In this document: positions 37,925 through 52,900 of the stretch, piece after piece
Layout: each line of letters opens with the position of its first letter
How positions within the stretch are numbered: position 1 is the first letter of the stretch
DNA from: Quillaja saponaria
Taxonomy: Eukaryota > Streptophyta > Magnoliopsida > Fabales > Quillajaceae
Direction: 5' to 3'
Length of the DNA: 64,000 nucleotides
NCBI GenBank assembly: GCA_029379385.1
Contig: CM055609.1
Span: 6,386,001-6,450,000, forward strand
Notes under the pieces: model-generated
What the model saw: the letters and a program-made list of their open reading frames with translations, nothing else
Databases searched by the model: none
What the model was told of the DNA's origin: nothing
Program-made: the position numbers and the translations under genes

Positions 37925-40900
37925 ATGTTGGAGTCTATAGCTTGTTTCCAAAGCTTTAAGGTAAACTCTTAAATAGAAGATTATCCAAGTAGTAAATTTT
38001 TGTTTAGTTCTTAATTCCATTTCTTGTGCTTTCTGGGTTCTATAAGATGTTTCTACTGTTTTTGGTTATAGTGGAGATATGGGGTTGTTCAACATCGGTA
38101 CTATATGGAGCAGCAAGAACCTCCTCCCCCAAACCCACCCCGCAGAAAAAAAAAAGTAAAAGAAGAAAGTGCTGCGAAAGTATAATTTTTTTTTTTTTTT
38201 TAATTCATTTCAATGTTAGATAACTGGAACCAAAGCTTTCTCGATGTTACAATGTGATATTTTTCTTGTGAAGCACCAGAAAACAACTTTATTTTGGGGG
38301 TTATTTATAATTATGTTATCAAACTATATGCACAATGCTAGTTTACTAGTGGATAATCAATAAATTTTGGGACCTTTTTGTTTTTGGCCTAAGGGGACTT
38401 ATCAATTATTTGGCTGCCCAAAGGCAGAAAGACGCTGTAGCCTTGAAGTTATTGCATTATTTACTTCAAATTTGAACTTACATTTTGCATATGTGAGTGA
38501 AGTGCCTTTGTTTTCCTTCTTGGCTTCTTTAAAGAGGTGAACAATTGAGATATGACGAACATGATGCATGTTTCGTTCAGGATGCTGATTATTTCAACCT
38601 TTCTAAAGTCATATGATGTAAATTGTTATTTTCTAACTTTCAAGCTTTTTTTGCCAGTCTTAATGTATAAATGTAAAATAAAAGAAATTCTCTGGGAAGG
38701 TTTTAACATTATTGTCTTGAGTTATTATTCAAAGACACTATGTTGGGTTTCTAAAAATTGAATCAAGGTTAGCAGCTTAGGGTTGTCAACGGTTGGAAAG
38801 GGTTTTCCGAGCCCTGAGTGAGCTGAGTGCTTAGTTAATTTTTCCTACTTGGACCCACCGTACTTCCTTTGACTACTCCTGAGATACAGTGGAAACATTT
38901 TGATAGAATTGGGAAGAAGCAAGACTTCCAGAAAGCAACATTGGTTTCTTTAAGTATGCCACAACTAGTTATCCTAAATGGTTGACAACTCAGTATCAGT
39001 GGTTATATACTTATATGATATGACAGTAATACTGAAAAAAACTGAGAAAAAGAAATTGACATTGAATTAGAATTCAGGTCAATGATTTGAATCTTCTGAA
39101 TCTCATCCAAATTCAACCTAATTTAAGACCAAGTAATACTGAAAAATGAAATTGACATTGAATTAGAATTCAGATCCATAGATTTGACCATTTGATTATG
39201 ACACTATCTATTAAAAAAAAAATATTAGCAGAAAAGAAATTTGTTTTCTATGCAGTATTTTAGTAATTCATCTTTTGACCAAAATGAGACAAAATCAGGT
39301 GATCAACAGGCGTAATTCTGAGCTCCTCGACATGCTTATAAGCCATATGCCATCTCTGAACATCTCTACTTCAATTGGCATATCATGGCATTCATTTCAC
39401 TTAAGCTAGGTTGCCTTAATATAGATGCTACTGTTGTATTCAGTTTATCTCTCTAAGTGGAAGATTTAGTTGATTCTGTCTTGTTTGTAAAATCTTTATA
39501 TACCGCAGGGTCAGGGGAGTCCATTGATTTGATATTTTGGATCACTAGATTTAAGATGATGATACTAATGCCAGCATCATTCCTTTTTATGCTTCCTTGC
39601 AGGGATATGGCAATACCAAACAAAAGGGTCCCATTAGGGGCTACTATTATGCTACGACAAGAACTTGTGGAAATTCCTTTATTATGCTATATCCAGGAAA
39701 TGAGCGAGTGCCTTTGCCATCACGAGTCATTAATCACAGGATAAGACATAGCTTTTTTGCTTCAGGAAATTGCTTTGAGAGCACACCTTTCTTAACTTCC
39801 TCTTTTTCTAGTTGGGGAGGTTTCTGTTTCTCAAAAGATTGGCCCTCATGTTCGAAAAGATTGCAAACATATGCATCAATTGATGTTGCGACAGCCGTTG
39901 ACGTCATCAATGATTTAGGATTAGATACTTTGACATTCTTGGCTGTGACTGTCTTGGTTGTTCCCACATTCAAGTTCATTAAAGCGAGCCCTGTAAGAAT
40001 CTTGTCGTGTCTGTTCTTGAATTTTTTATCTCTGATAACATCATTGCATTATCGAATTGTGTGTTGTATTCATTCTTATCGGAAATATATCTGTCATTAT
40101 TATACTTAAACATATTTGATGATTTTCTTTATTATTATGATTATTTGAAATCTCAAGTTTATTAACTGCAAAACTCTTGTATTCTGGTTTTCTTGATATT
40201 AGTTGGTTTAGTGCAAATTCTAATGTTCTTTGATTATGGAAACGATATAATGCTAAGAGTGAGAGCTTCATACTTTATGGATTAGTGTGCTTGTGGACAT
40301 ATGTTTAGTGTTATCAATCAATTTATTTTTTCTAAACTCTTCAACACTAATGGTGATTGATTTCAGATACTTGGTTTCTTCTTTGCGGGAGTGTTACTGA
40401 ATCAGTTTGGTTTGATTAGAAACCTTACAGATGTTAAAGTTTTGTCTGAATGGGGGATCCTTTTCTTGGTAAGATTTTCTCTTTATCTCTCAGATACATA
40501 AGGTGACGAGGCTGCTAATCTTAATCTGTTGGAATTTTCTATTGTCATCAATAAAAGCATCAATTAAATAATAGTTACCATAATGACATGCTGTAGTAAC
40601 AACTGCTGAAACTAATGGTTTCCCAAAATTTTAATTCTAATTGCTTATTTTTCATCATTCTATGTTACTATGGTTGTTTAAAGGGATGGATATTGGAGTC
40701 AGCTTCTAATATTTCCCTTTCATCATGTGATTATGAACTCTCTTTGATGGGGTTGCATAAATAGTGTCTGAGTTTATATATGGCAGTGGAACAATTTTAT
40801 GTTCTTCTTTCGAAGGAGACGTTTTCATTGCGCCAGTTTGGGTTTATCATGGTACAAACTATGAGCTGTAATATCTTGATGTCAAGTTTTGAGGAATTCT

Positions 40901-43900
40901 TCGTTTCTTTTTGTGCATGTGAGCGAGGACAAATCTGGAAACTATGTCTTTGTTTCGGGGGAACCCTCACTAGCCTCCCTTGATCTGCTGCTGCATGTGT
41001 GCCTCTGTGTTTACTTTTTTTTTTTTTATCTTTTATATTCTAGATGGCCTGCAACATGTAGACATTAGCCTTCAATTATTTTTAGTTAATAAATATTGCT
41101 TGCACCTAACCATAATACTATTATTAGGATTTTGGGCAGCGTGCTTTGAATGCCAATATGACGTTGTTTATATACATGAAGTTGTAAATGCAGGTTTTCA
41201 GCAAATGTTTGTCTTATTTGCATTATTTCTTTTCTGTTTGATTTCTGTTACGAATCTCAGCAAACAATGAAATGAAAATAATTTGAACATGGAGCCAATA
41301 TTCTTTTCAACTATCTCATGTTGTTTTTTTCACTATACTTTTTGAACATGGCACATCATTTATGAAGTAATGCATTTTTTTTCAGCTGTTTGAAATGGGT
41401 TTAGAGCTGTCTCTTGCTCGTCTAAAAGCTCTTGCAAAATTTGCCTTTGGGATGGGATTGACTCAGGTATTTATGCTGGCAAATGACAAGAACAAGAATA
41501 TAAGATTTAATTTCATAAGGGTTTGATCAGCCTTATGTCTAGTGGGTTAAACTTTTTCCACTATATTTTGGTCACAAGTGAAGCAAAAAGCAATAAAATC
41601 TCCACTCCTTTTAATGTCTCTTCTGTTTCTAGTTTTTCTGTTATGTGTGATATTCCTTGCCTTGCCTTTGGCTTTTGTTTTCCTAATGCTGTTTTGTCCT
41701 AAAATATGCTTGAAGGTTTTGTTATCTACTCTAGCTTTTACTGCATTTGAACTTCCACCTAATGGAGCTATTGGAACAAAGATTTTGGAGTTCCTTTTCC
41801 ACTCAAGGCCTGATTTGGTATGAATTGTTTTAATTTGTTCACTTTCACTACTATGATTGTTTTCGTGATTATTTTTATATTTGAATTTGAAATGCAATGG
41901 ATTATTAATTTGGTGAGCTATCAGTCTGAGATTTGCATTTTGATAGCATAGCTCTGTCACTTGACAGATGCAGTACTTTTGAGATTCTACTGTAAAAAGT
42001 GTGGTATTTCATGGCAACTAGCTCTGACTCGTGTGAATATTGCTTGATTTTAGATGTTCCATTTGGTTCATGGAAATGGAACCAGGATGACTTTCCTACC
42101 GTATACTTTTTTCTGTTCCCCTCTGGACGTCTCGTGCCCGTAGAGAACTTTTACACCACTAATTATCATAAAATTGAACTGAATGCTTTTTTCTTTGATA
42201 CACTGTTCCTGGTAAAGATGGTAATTTTTGAATTTTGAGTCCTTTATGCTTCATTTGATGAAATGCTTCGCAAAGATGACTCCGGTCAGTGCTTTGGGTA
42301 CAAGATGTGATAGGTAGGCTGACCCGCTTAGGGTGCTGCATTTATTTTATTTTTTGATTTGGTTATTGGTTCTGGTTATACATTTAAAGGAAAAAAGAAG
42401 AAGATGGAAACTAGTTTGTTTATTATAAGATTGCTTTAAACTTCTATTTAGGACCCAAAACAAACTGCATAGAAATTGTTTCATTTCCCAAAATGGGAAA
42501 AATTACTACTTGATATTGCAGGTCAACATTAGACGTGTTGGTAAAGCTGTTGTAATTGGAAGAAGTATGTAATTTTGATCCTTGTCTTTTGCTTATGATT
42601 TCAGGTCAATATCAGAAGCATTGATGAAGCTGTTGTAATTGGTGCTGCTCTCTCTCTGTCTTCTTCTGCATTTGTTCTGCAGGTATTTCCGATTATATGC
42701 ATCTAGAATGATAGATAAGTCTCTCTGTCTTCTCCTTGTGGGTTTCAGTTCTGAAGTTAGTTGGTTTTTAAAGATTAATTTCCTTTAGGTTTTCAGAAAT
42801 GTCCTATGTTGTTTACTTTTGGCTCCTTGAGGGCTTCCATTTGGATACTCCTCCGTGCATAGACTTTATGCCCCTTGGTTTCTTTCATAACATATTATTT
42901 TACTTATCAAAGAAAAACAAACAAGAAAGATGGTTGTAGTTACAATTGCCCCTGCATAGATGAATTTTATCAGATATATTTCTTGAGGGTAAACATATAT
43001 TATTTCAAGGCCTATTATGGCTACTTCCTGCTTTATTTGTTGATTTTAGTTGTATTCATATGTATCAATATTCTTTACATTGACATGCGATATATAGCTT
43101 AAGATATTGGTTGTAGGCTTGTAGCAGCATAAAGCTTACCGAGCATATATATATAGCTTCTTGCAGAGAAAGGTGAACTTCCAACCAGATTTGGCTCAGC
43201 GACTTTGGGGATACTTCTTTTTCAGGTTATTATCTTATATAAAACTTAAAATATGCTATTAAAATAAAGATTCTATATGCTCTTAGTTTGCATTCTGAGT
43301 TGCTGGTTTCCTTCCTAATTACACTTTAGAATTACAATATCATTGAATAGCTTCTTATGGATATGTGGCTACCTGATATTTGCAGGATATAGCAGTAGTT
43401 CCTCTTTTAGTCATTCTTCCAGTGCTAGAGAGCCAGGTATCATGCAAACATACTGCGTATATATGTGTGCGTGTGTATGAAGGACAGCCTGTTTATTCAT
43501 AAAAAAATGATTGTCTATTTGATTGCTTACATTTTGGTGATGAATTAACTACACTTATCCTCTAATTTGATTCACATTTCAATTAATTCTTTCAACAACT
43601 TGTGAAATCATTTCACTGTTTCCATTCAACGATTATAGTTTGGCTCAAGCACCATTTAAAAAAAAAATTTGTTTACGGGTTAGCATATTCTGTCTAATAG
43701 TTGCAATTTTTTAGTTTATTTGGCAAAATAAATTTAAATGAAAATCATCACTTGAGTCTACTGAGATTGTAACTTATTGATCCTGATAGTGATAACATGA
43801 ATTAGCAGTTAATCTTTACAACTTAACTCCTATTGCTAAAAAATTGCAATTTTGTTTTTCCGATGTATGAAAAAAGAAAAGAATGCTTTATTATCCATGA

Positions 43901-46900
43901 CCAAAAAGAAAAAAATAATTGTCATATCATTACTATTAGAAAATTCTAATAAGAAGGCTGACACTTCAACAAGATGGTGACCTGTCCCAATCAACTGTCA
44001 ATAATTGGACAACTATAAAAAAATCTCATAAATTAAGAGACTGGATTGAAATGATTCAAACAACTAAAATCTATGGACTTGATTGAAACCTGACCCAGAT
44101 GAGGGAGGTTAATTATAATGATAGGGAGGATAATTAATTAGTTGTATATTCTAACACTCTCCCTCACGTGTGGGCTTGATACTTTCCTCTTAATGGATTG
44201 ACCCAACGCGTGAATTGTATCATTGTATGATTTTAATTGGGGTGCAAATAATGGAAACGAGTTTAAACTCAGAACCTCTTGCTTTGATACCATGATAAAT
44301 TACCACCTCAACTAAAAGCTCAAGGGCATTTAATAATTTGTATATTCAAGGGAATTGAAATTTGATACTAGGTTTTCTATTTAGGGTTAAGGATTTATAA
44401 CAATTAGGATTTATTTTGAATTCTGGGATTAGGGTTTTTTAATTTGGGATTTAGGTTAATTATAATCAGAGGGTCTTCATTATAATTATGTGTGCCTGGG
44501 TGTTAAGTCAGGTTAGTACTATTATAATTTGGGATTGTACAAAACTATATTATCTAGTTTCTATTCGAACCTAATTATTAAATAAGAGTTACTCAGATTT
44601 TCTCCAGTGGCCATATCCCTTCTCCCTTTTCTCTATCTTGTTTCACTCTCCTCCCTCTCCTCTTCTTTATCCTAAATTCCTACCTTTTCCCTTTTCCATC
44701 CTACATCAGTGGTAAAAATTAAAATGTACCTAAGCTAATTTATTGTAAGTGGAGGTTTGTGTACATTTAAGTCTATAAAGCTAATTGTCAATAACTGTTT
44801 ATTATGGCTTATTTCTTATTTAGATGAGTGGTGTTTTTTGTAAAATTATATGGTGATACCTTAATGGTCAAAAGGAGTATATAACAGAAAAGGACTAGAT
44901 TCTACTATTAAAAGAAGCTGAAAAAAAACATAAAAAATTATTCATGAAGAATTTGACATAAAACTATCGAGAAGGAGGCTTTTGTAGTCAAGAATATTAC
45001 CATCAATCTAGAAAAATAGGCATTTTGCAGTGTCACACATATCAGATCAATTCCTATATAAATCTTGGGTGGAAAAGTTTGCATGTTGTCTGCATAACCG
45101 TCTCTTGGATATGGTTGTTCCTTGGTTCCAAATGAACTTCTCATTTTTTATCACCACATGAAAGTTTTACGAACAAGGGGGGCATTGTTGTCCCTCGTAT
45201 TGTAATGGTGTGCAAACCTACACTTGCCAAACACGAGAGTAAGTGTATAACACCATAATGGAAAACTGACAACTATTTATGTTTAGCCACTTTTTGGTGC
45301 ATTACATGTAGCAGTTATGATTTTCTCTTTCCTTAATGCCCAGTGGTTACTCAATCTGAGTTTGTGGTGACTAAGTTGATATTTGATTTCTATATTTATA
45401 TGAATTATACTCTGCGGGGACTAAAGATTATGGTCAATTGGAAGCAACTCTCTCTCTTTCTACTGAGGGTGACTAAGTCTTGCATGAAATGATGTTTGAG
45501 AGTGTTATAGACTTATAGTAGTATACATAGTATACTTGTTTGGGGTAGGTAGGGGTAAAAAGTTTATCGCATTTTTATGATCAATTATTTCATGGGTTTG
45601 ATTGAATCTGTTCTTCACAGATCTCTAAACCATTACTGATTGATCCTTTTATTCTTCTCTCTGCATTCTTGATTTTCTTTTTTCTTTTTTCCAGTTTCTG
45701 AACTATTTTGAGGCTAGTAGTATAAATTGTTAGTTGACTATCATTTTTCCTGGTAACAAATAAAATTTGGTTATTCTCTAACTCTCAGATGCACTGATAA
45801 TCTCTTCTTTGACCCTTTTACTCCTTTAATTTCTATTCATTACAGAATATTGCGGAGGAGAGTATTTGGCCAATGCTTGCTAAAGAAAGTTTAAAGGCCT
45901 TAGGTGGACTGGGTCTGCTTTCCCTTGGGGGAAAGTACATTCTTAGAAGGATTTTTGAGGTGAGTCGTGTTTGTTTGATGAAAAGCATCCAATGTCATTT
46001 TTTTTTCTAGGCTTTAAATTGTTAAATTCAGGTTGTTGCAGATGCTAGGAGCTCAGAGGCTTTTGTTGCTCTCTGCTTGCTGACCATTGCTGGGACTTCA
46101 CTCCTCACCCAGAAGTTGGGGTTTAGTGATACGGTTCAATATTTTGTTTTCCCTAAGTAGTATTATTATTCCTTTTCTTTTGGGTTTTATTTATTATTTT
46201 TGGTGGTTGGGGGAGGGGGAATTAGTACATTGCATATCCATGAGTATATTTTTTTGTGCTAAATCCATGTGATAATCAATTGTGATGTCATAATGTAGCT
46301 TGGAGCATTTTTGGCTGGGGCACTCTTAGCAGAAACAAATTTCCGGACGCAGATTGAAGCTGACATAAAACCATTTAGAGGGTTACTTCTTGGGTTATTT
46401 TTTGTGACTACAGGGACATCCATTGACATGCAGGTAGAGATTACCTTATGTCATGCAATATATGATAGTTAAACCTTATGTCTGTGTTCGAGTGCATTCT
46501 GACAGACCTAGGAATTCAACTAATTGGCAAGTAGAGAGAAAAACTAAACAATGTAAATGCACACAGGACTTTTACATGATTCAGCTGTGCCTTTCTCCAT
46601 GGGAAAAGATGATCAAGAAATTCACCACGAGAATCGCCGGGAAATTACAGCATGATATACTCAAATTGCTCTCAACCACCTTAATACAGCTAACTCATTC
46701 TTACTCAATACTGCCAAACAACATGAAGAAACACCAACCAAGAGTTGCTTCAGAATTCTCTCTTATTACTCGGATCAGATGCAAACTGAGAGACAAATAG
46801 CTATTTCATTGCGCTAGCACGAGCCTAATTGATTTCCCCTCACAACAGTTAACTAGAGCTAGACTCCTTATCAAGAAATTCATCCAAGCTTCCCTAAAAA

Positions 46901-49900
46901 GCTAACTAGAAAATGTAGCATGTGACAAGGTGCATAGCATGAGCGGAAAAGCTAACTACATGGGCCCCTAATTCTCCTGCATCAGTTTGACATTAGATAA
47001 CAGTAAACTGATAGCTATGTAGGTAGCTGCAAAGTGCAGAGTTTGATAAAATGCCTAAAAAGCATACTTGACTAGGGGCACTTCAAATACATGAGCAATT
47101 TGCTCATGGATTCTTTGAAGTGGCTGATAGGTACCAAGGACATGTAACCTTCGACAAGTGTTTCCTTAATTCTCTGAAATTGAGTGCATGACATACGACA
47201 TTTTTTTTCCTTATACCTATGCGAATAACATATAGATCACCGTTTCTCTGTAATATACATGTTTTTATCAAATGTAGCCACCACTGAAGAAGTGAAATAT
47301 AGACAGAAATGTTTAGCCTGCATTTTCCTTCACACAATTTTTCTTTTTTTGTTTTCTATGCAGCTCCTTTTCCGAGAGTGGCCAAATGTTCTTTCACTCT
47401 TGGCAGGTTTAATTGTCATCAAGACGCTGATTATAACAGCAATAGGACCCCGTGTTGGTCTTACTTTACAAGAAAGTATAAGAATAGGACTGCTTCTCTC
47501 TCAAGGGGGAGAGTTTGGATTTGTAGTTTTTTCTTTGGCAAACAGGTGAGTTTAAATTTAATTTATGTGTAACTATCATCTTTGTAATATTTTTTAGTTT
47601 TCCACTAAATTTCTGCCTTCTTGGAAGCAGTCTTGGAGTCCTACCGCTTGAGCTCAACAAGTTGCTCATAATTGTTGTTGTATTATCAATGGCGTTGACC
47701 CCACTTCTTAGTGAAGCTGGACGAAGGGCTGCTGGTTTTCTTGATGACAAATTAGATGCTGAAGATGTATGTACATGTTGTACAGCTTCTGATGTGGAAC
47801 TTTTATGTATTTAATATTTAGAGGTGACCATGAAATAACTAACTAAACTATAATACGTAATTGTCAAGTTAAATACAATTTAGATGATGTAGTACTAATT
47901 AAGCTAGTTACTTTCACCGCAAATTATTAGCACTATGTTGACTTTGCAAGTTGATTTCTTTTCACAACCTTCCAATGTTAATAACTTATTAGTCCTAACT
48001 AAAAAAAGGAGGTTGTAGAGGAAGTATTGTGTATGAGAAAAGCTAAATTGTGAAGTCATAATTTTTTTTTTCATATTTACCCTGCATTACACGCTATGTT
48101 CCACAGTTATACATTATACTGCTTCAATGTATATGCTTTTATTTTCAACTGGAAGTTAATGTTGGCTGAATAATGAGTTTTTCACAGAAAGCTGTTGAGA
48201 CAGTTGACTTTAATGCTAGCGAACCTGTTGTTATCCTTGGATTTGGGCAGATGGGTCAGGTACATCAGTTAATTCATAGTAAATCCATCATTTTAACTGA
48301 AATGTGATCTATAATCTAAATTCACTCTTTTCAATTTTCCTATTGAGGTCCTTGCCAATTTCTTGTCCACCCCATTGGCTTCTGGAGGAGATAGTGATTC
48401 GGTTGGATGGCCTTATGTAGGTTTTGATCTTGACCTGAAAGTGGTGAAGGTCAGTGAATTCTTTGTTCATGTTGATTCTGTCCCTAGGGTACTGTTGGTT
48501 TTTTGAAGGATTCTTCTTCCCATTTGAATAAGTTCAGTAGTCAAACTGAAAGTCTTCAATGGCTAAAAGAGTTGGTGTGAAAAAAGATACTCCCCATTGT
48601 AATTTGGTTCTTTAAACTTCAGTTTTTTAAGTTAGTGGCCAAATCTTGGATAATTTTTATATATTGGAGATTTACACTTTTAAAATGATGTATGATATCA
48701 TTTTTGAGTAAACAAATGTAAGTTTTGAGAAATATGTTGATGATAAAACATAGGGAATATGACAATTTTTATTAACATAAAAACTGACTACGCTTGATAT
48801 TCAGTTTTTGAAACTACATCCTAGATGTGCATCCATATTCTCTGGACCAACTACTGTGTTGAGAAGACGGTAATGCCTAAAGCAAAGATATACCTTATCT
48901 GCTTTTTTTGGTGAACTATATAAGTTTTCTTTCAAGTAGAAGTGTAGAACATATATGTCCTAATAAGAGTTTCCTGTTTCTTATCTGCTTTGTTTTAATA
49001 AGATGATTATATGCTTTTCCTTTAAATTATATTCAGTCATGCCTACAGTGGTATTATTTTTAATCTGATTAAACTTATAAATTGGTAGTTTGTTGATTGA
49101 TGAAATCAAGTAAAAAATTTTTTTCCTCAAAAGTGGAAAACTACTCTTGGACCAAGTGATCCTATCATGTGAAACTGGACTTTGCTCAAAATATTGAACT
49201 AGACTTTTCTGCTGTCCAAATGAAACAAACATTTTTCATGGAATTACTTTTGCTTGTGTTGACCAAGAGTTGTTATCCCTAGGAAAGTGGAAGCCTTCTC
49301 TTTTAAATGCCTCTGATATTGTTTTTCCTTGAGATCCATTTCTTGAAAAAATACTCTCCAGTGCTTATATACGAGATTTAGACTACAGTGATTAGCATGC
49401 TAACATGTATTCTTCATATTGTTATAACAGATACAATTAATTCTTCCTATGTTCCCCCCGCTCAATCCCATATATCATGTGCTTAGAATGAGATGGCAGG
49501 AGAACAGATACCAGTTTATAACTTAGCCGATTCTTCTTCTCTTTCCATCTTCAAATTCTTAGGTTTTCTTTCTGTTTAGATTGTTAGGGGGTGTTGGGGA
49601 AGAGGTGAAGAATGCTAGAAACTGACATTAATGTCTAATATGATACTGCTATACAGACATCTAGAAACCTCGGTTTTCCAATTCTTTATGGGGATGGATC
49701 ACGTCCAGCAGTTCTGCAGTCTGCCGGTATCTCGTCTCCTAAAGCAGTAATGGTTATGTACACAGGGAAGAAGATGGCAATTGAAGCTGTTCAAAGGCTT
49801 CGGCTTGCTTTCCCTGCGGTAATGCTCTCTCGCTCTCTCCCTCTCCCTCTCTCCCCCCTCCTCCCCTGTTTTGTTCACTTGCGTGCATGAGAGGAGATAT

Positions 49901-52900
49901 TTACTGATAGAGAGACAAACAAATATACATAAATTATATGCAGTATTACAAAGCGGAAGGTACATATTTGATATGAATAAAAGTCATAGCATAAAACCTT
50001 TGTGTTACAACTTTTATCTCCCGGAACTGTGAGACGATCAATTTTATCTTGATTGCAAGGCTCTAGCATACCCTCAGACACATGCCACCCTCCACCCCTA
50101 AAAAGTGGAAAACAGATAATCCTATTGCATTGCAAACTTGTATTACACAAATATATCAAATCGAACTTTTAAGGGAGGGAGGTTCTGTCTTGGTATATTA
50201 GTCATAAATTGTCTAGTCACTTCCCCAAACTCATACTGATTGCTGATGTTTGATGAGAATTCCAATGAGCAGATCCCAATATACGCTAGAGCGAGAGACA
50301 TCAAGCATCTTTTAGATCTGAAGAATGCAGGTGCAACAGATGCTATTCTGGAAAATGCAGAGGTATTAGGTCATTTTTCTTTGCAATTTGGTATTCATGA
50401 CCGTTATTCCTCTCATAACGTCACTAAACACCACATAATATTGAGTTTGTTCTTGCAGACAAGTTTACAGCTGGGTTCTAGGCTTTTGAAAGGGCTTGGC
50501 GTGATGTCTGATGATGTCACCTTTCTGAGTCAGCTTGTTCGAGACTCCATGGAACTGCAAGCTCAAGACGCAATCAGCAACCCTGATCTCAGTGAATCAG
50601 ATATTATGAAGCCATTACAGGTATTTCTGCTTTCTTTTGGAGGGAAAAAAAAAATTAATGGTTGGACAGGACAAAAGAGGTAAATTTTATGTCTAGAGTA
50701 AATATATAATAAATTAGACTGAACCTAACATCTATGTGATGCACAAACTAATTTATTTTTTATTTTGTTTAAATTAATTTATATTTCAAAATTTATAAAA
50801 CTTTGTTTGACCAGCATAAAAAAAAATTATTTTTGTTTGTGAGAATATAATATATGACATTGATTATATTTTCATCATTTGTTTTTATATTGTTTTTGTT
50901 GTTGTATGAATCCAATATATAGTCTAGTTTGATTACATTGTTGTAAAAACAAATTATTTTTTAAGTTTCCTAAAAGACTAAATTATAATCTAAAATTTCA
51001 TGATTGTTGCTTTACTGTTTTTTTTTTTTTTTTGGATATATCGGTGTTTTTCAATTAATTTTTTCCTTTTGGAATTCCAAACATGTATTTTTAAAAATAA
51101 AATAAAATAAATGATAACTTAATATAATGCATAGAGTACCTCATAATAGAATACTCTATAATCTATATAAATAATTATTTTTAACTCTCTGAAAGTTTCA
51201 CTAACCTATTCAACCGGATCTTTGTTCTTATGTTTTTTGGGTATTTTATATATTTTTTTCAAAGTTTTGAAACTCTTGCTTGAAAATAAAAGATGAATTA
51301 GTCTCTCAGCAATTAACATGATGATTAGTTAGCATGTAAAATAATAATAACCTCTATATAAATATTTGAAATAACATGACGAATATCAATATTGCTTTTA
51401 GTGTGGAAAGAAAAGCTCATAAGCATTCACGAAAAATCATTCTTCAAACCAATTATTTAGAAGCTCTCCTTTAACATAAGATCTTCAAACCCAAGCAAAA
51501 GACCAAGTATGCATGCATTTATACTTTTGATAAATTCAATCACCTGCAACCTTGAAGTTTCATCTGCAAAAGACGCATACAACAAAAATATATTAAGTAA
51601 AATGCAAGGGGATAAAATATATATGCAAGCAGTTGAGGAAAACAAGTCGTAGGCCCTTGTATACAAAATTATTTCCTGTAATCTTTCATATATAGGCATA
51701 TGTAAAAAGCAAATAACGAAAAGCTATTGGGAATATGCTATTGAGCCATCATAATTTCTGAAACAAAATTGTAGGAGTTACATGAATCTTTAAATAAATA
51801 CAAGAAAATCATTACCAAATCAAGTTCTGTATTAACTTCAATATAAAAATTTTGAATTTTTTTTTTATGATTTAGCCTATTAATTATAGTTTTTCATTTC
51901 TTACCCGTTATGCTTCTTCTTATAATTATAAATTAATGTACGTTTATTAGATATGATTTAGATTTTGAGAGATTTTAGATATTACAAGAAATATTTTAAT
52001 AATTAAAGAAAATCATTACCAAGTTATTGTAGAGAGAATACATATATGACCTAAATTTGAGATTCTTGTATACGTGGTATCTAATCAGCATATGTGCAAT
52101 TTAGAGTTGAATTTTAGTGTGTCACATGGCATCATGAAATTACTAAAAAGCTGAGCAACAGAGAAACTGATGTGTTATCATGGTATTCTTGTATACATGG
52201 TATCTAATCAGCATATGTGCAATTTATAATTGAATTTTAGTGTGCCACATGGCATCATGACATTACTAAAAAGCTGAAGTGTCAGCAATATAGAAACTGA
52301 TGTCTTATCATGGTATTCTTCCAATACTGAAGTATTAGTTTTATTATATCTTATAAATGATGGTTGTGAGCAGACTTGAAGAGTGTTCAACATTAACACT
52401 GAGGTTTATATGTAGTGCAATAGTGTCCAAATAGCTCCCTTGTCACACCTGATTTTAGTGCGGTCTTCTAAATTTTTTTATAAGCCTTTCCATGACATTA
52501 TGAGGAACGAGGATGATCTGTCTGATAAAATGAAAGGATCTTCCACATGGCATGATAAATCCTACACATTTTCTAATTTCGTAAACCTCCAAATTTTCTC
52601 TGCATGAATTACTGACGAATTCTCTCATGGGCATAAGATGATATCTCTAACATGCATTATTTCCCTTCATTTTAAGTTTCTTTTTCTGAATTTCTTTATA
52701 CCCTATAATATTATACTAACTTTCCAGAAAATTAAACCAGTGGGTTTCTTTAATTAGGTGAGAGTTGCTGACTTGATTGGGGTACGTGAAGGCATTACAA
52801 CAGAAGACAAATCATCAAGTTTCAATGAGATTGATCCAACTTTTGAGGTAAGGTTTCAAAGGAAAATGGATCGAGCAAAGCAAGATCATGAGCACCAACA

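Noticed and set aside
41547..41960. 137-codon minus-strand open frame
   Set aside because: It lies antisense over KEA3 exon 5 and its introns; composition is random-like.
46453..46800. 115-codon plus-strand open frame in KEA3 intron 11
   Set aside because: No domain or coding bias is visible; it is better explained as repeat-derived intron sequence.
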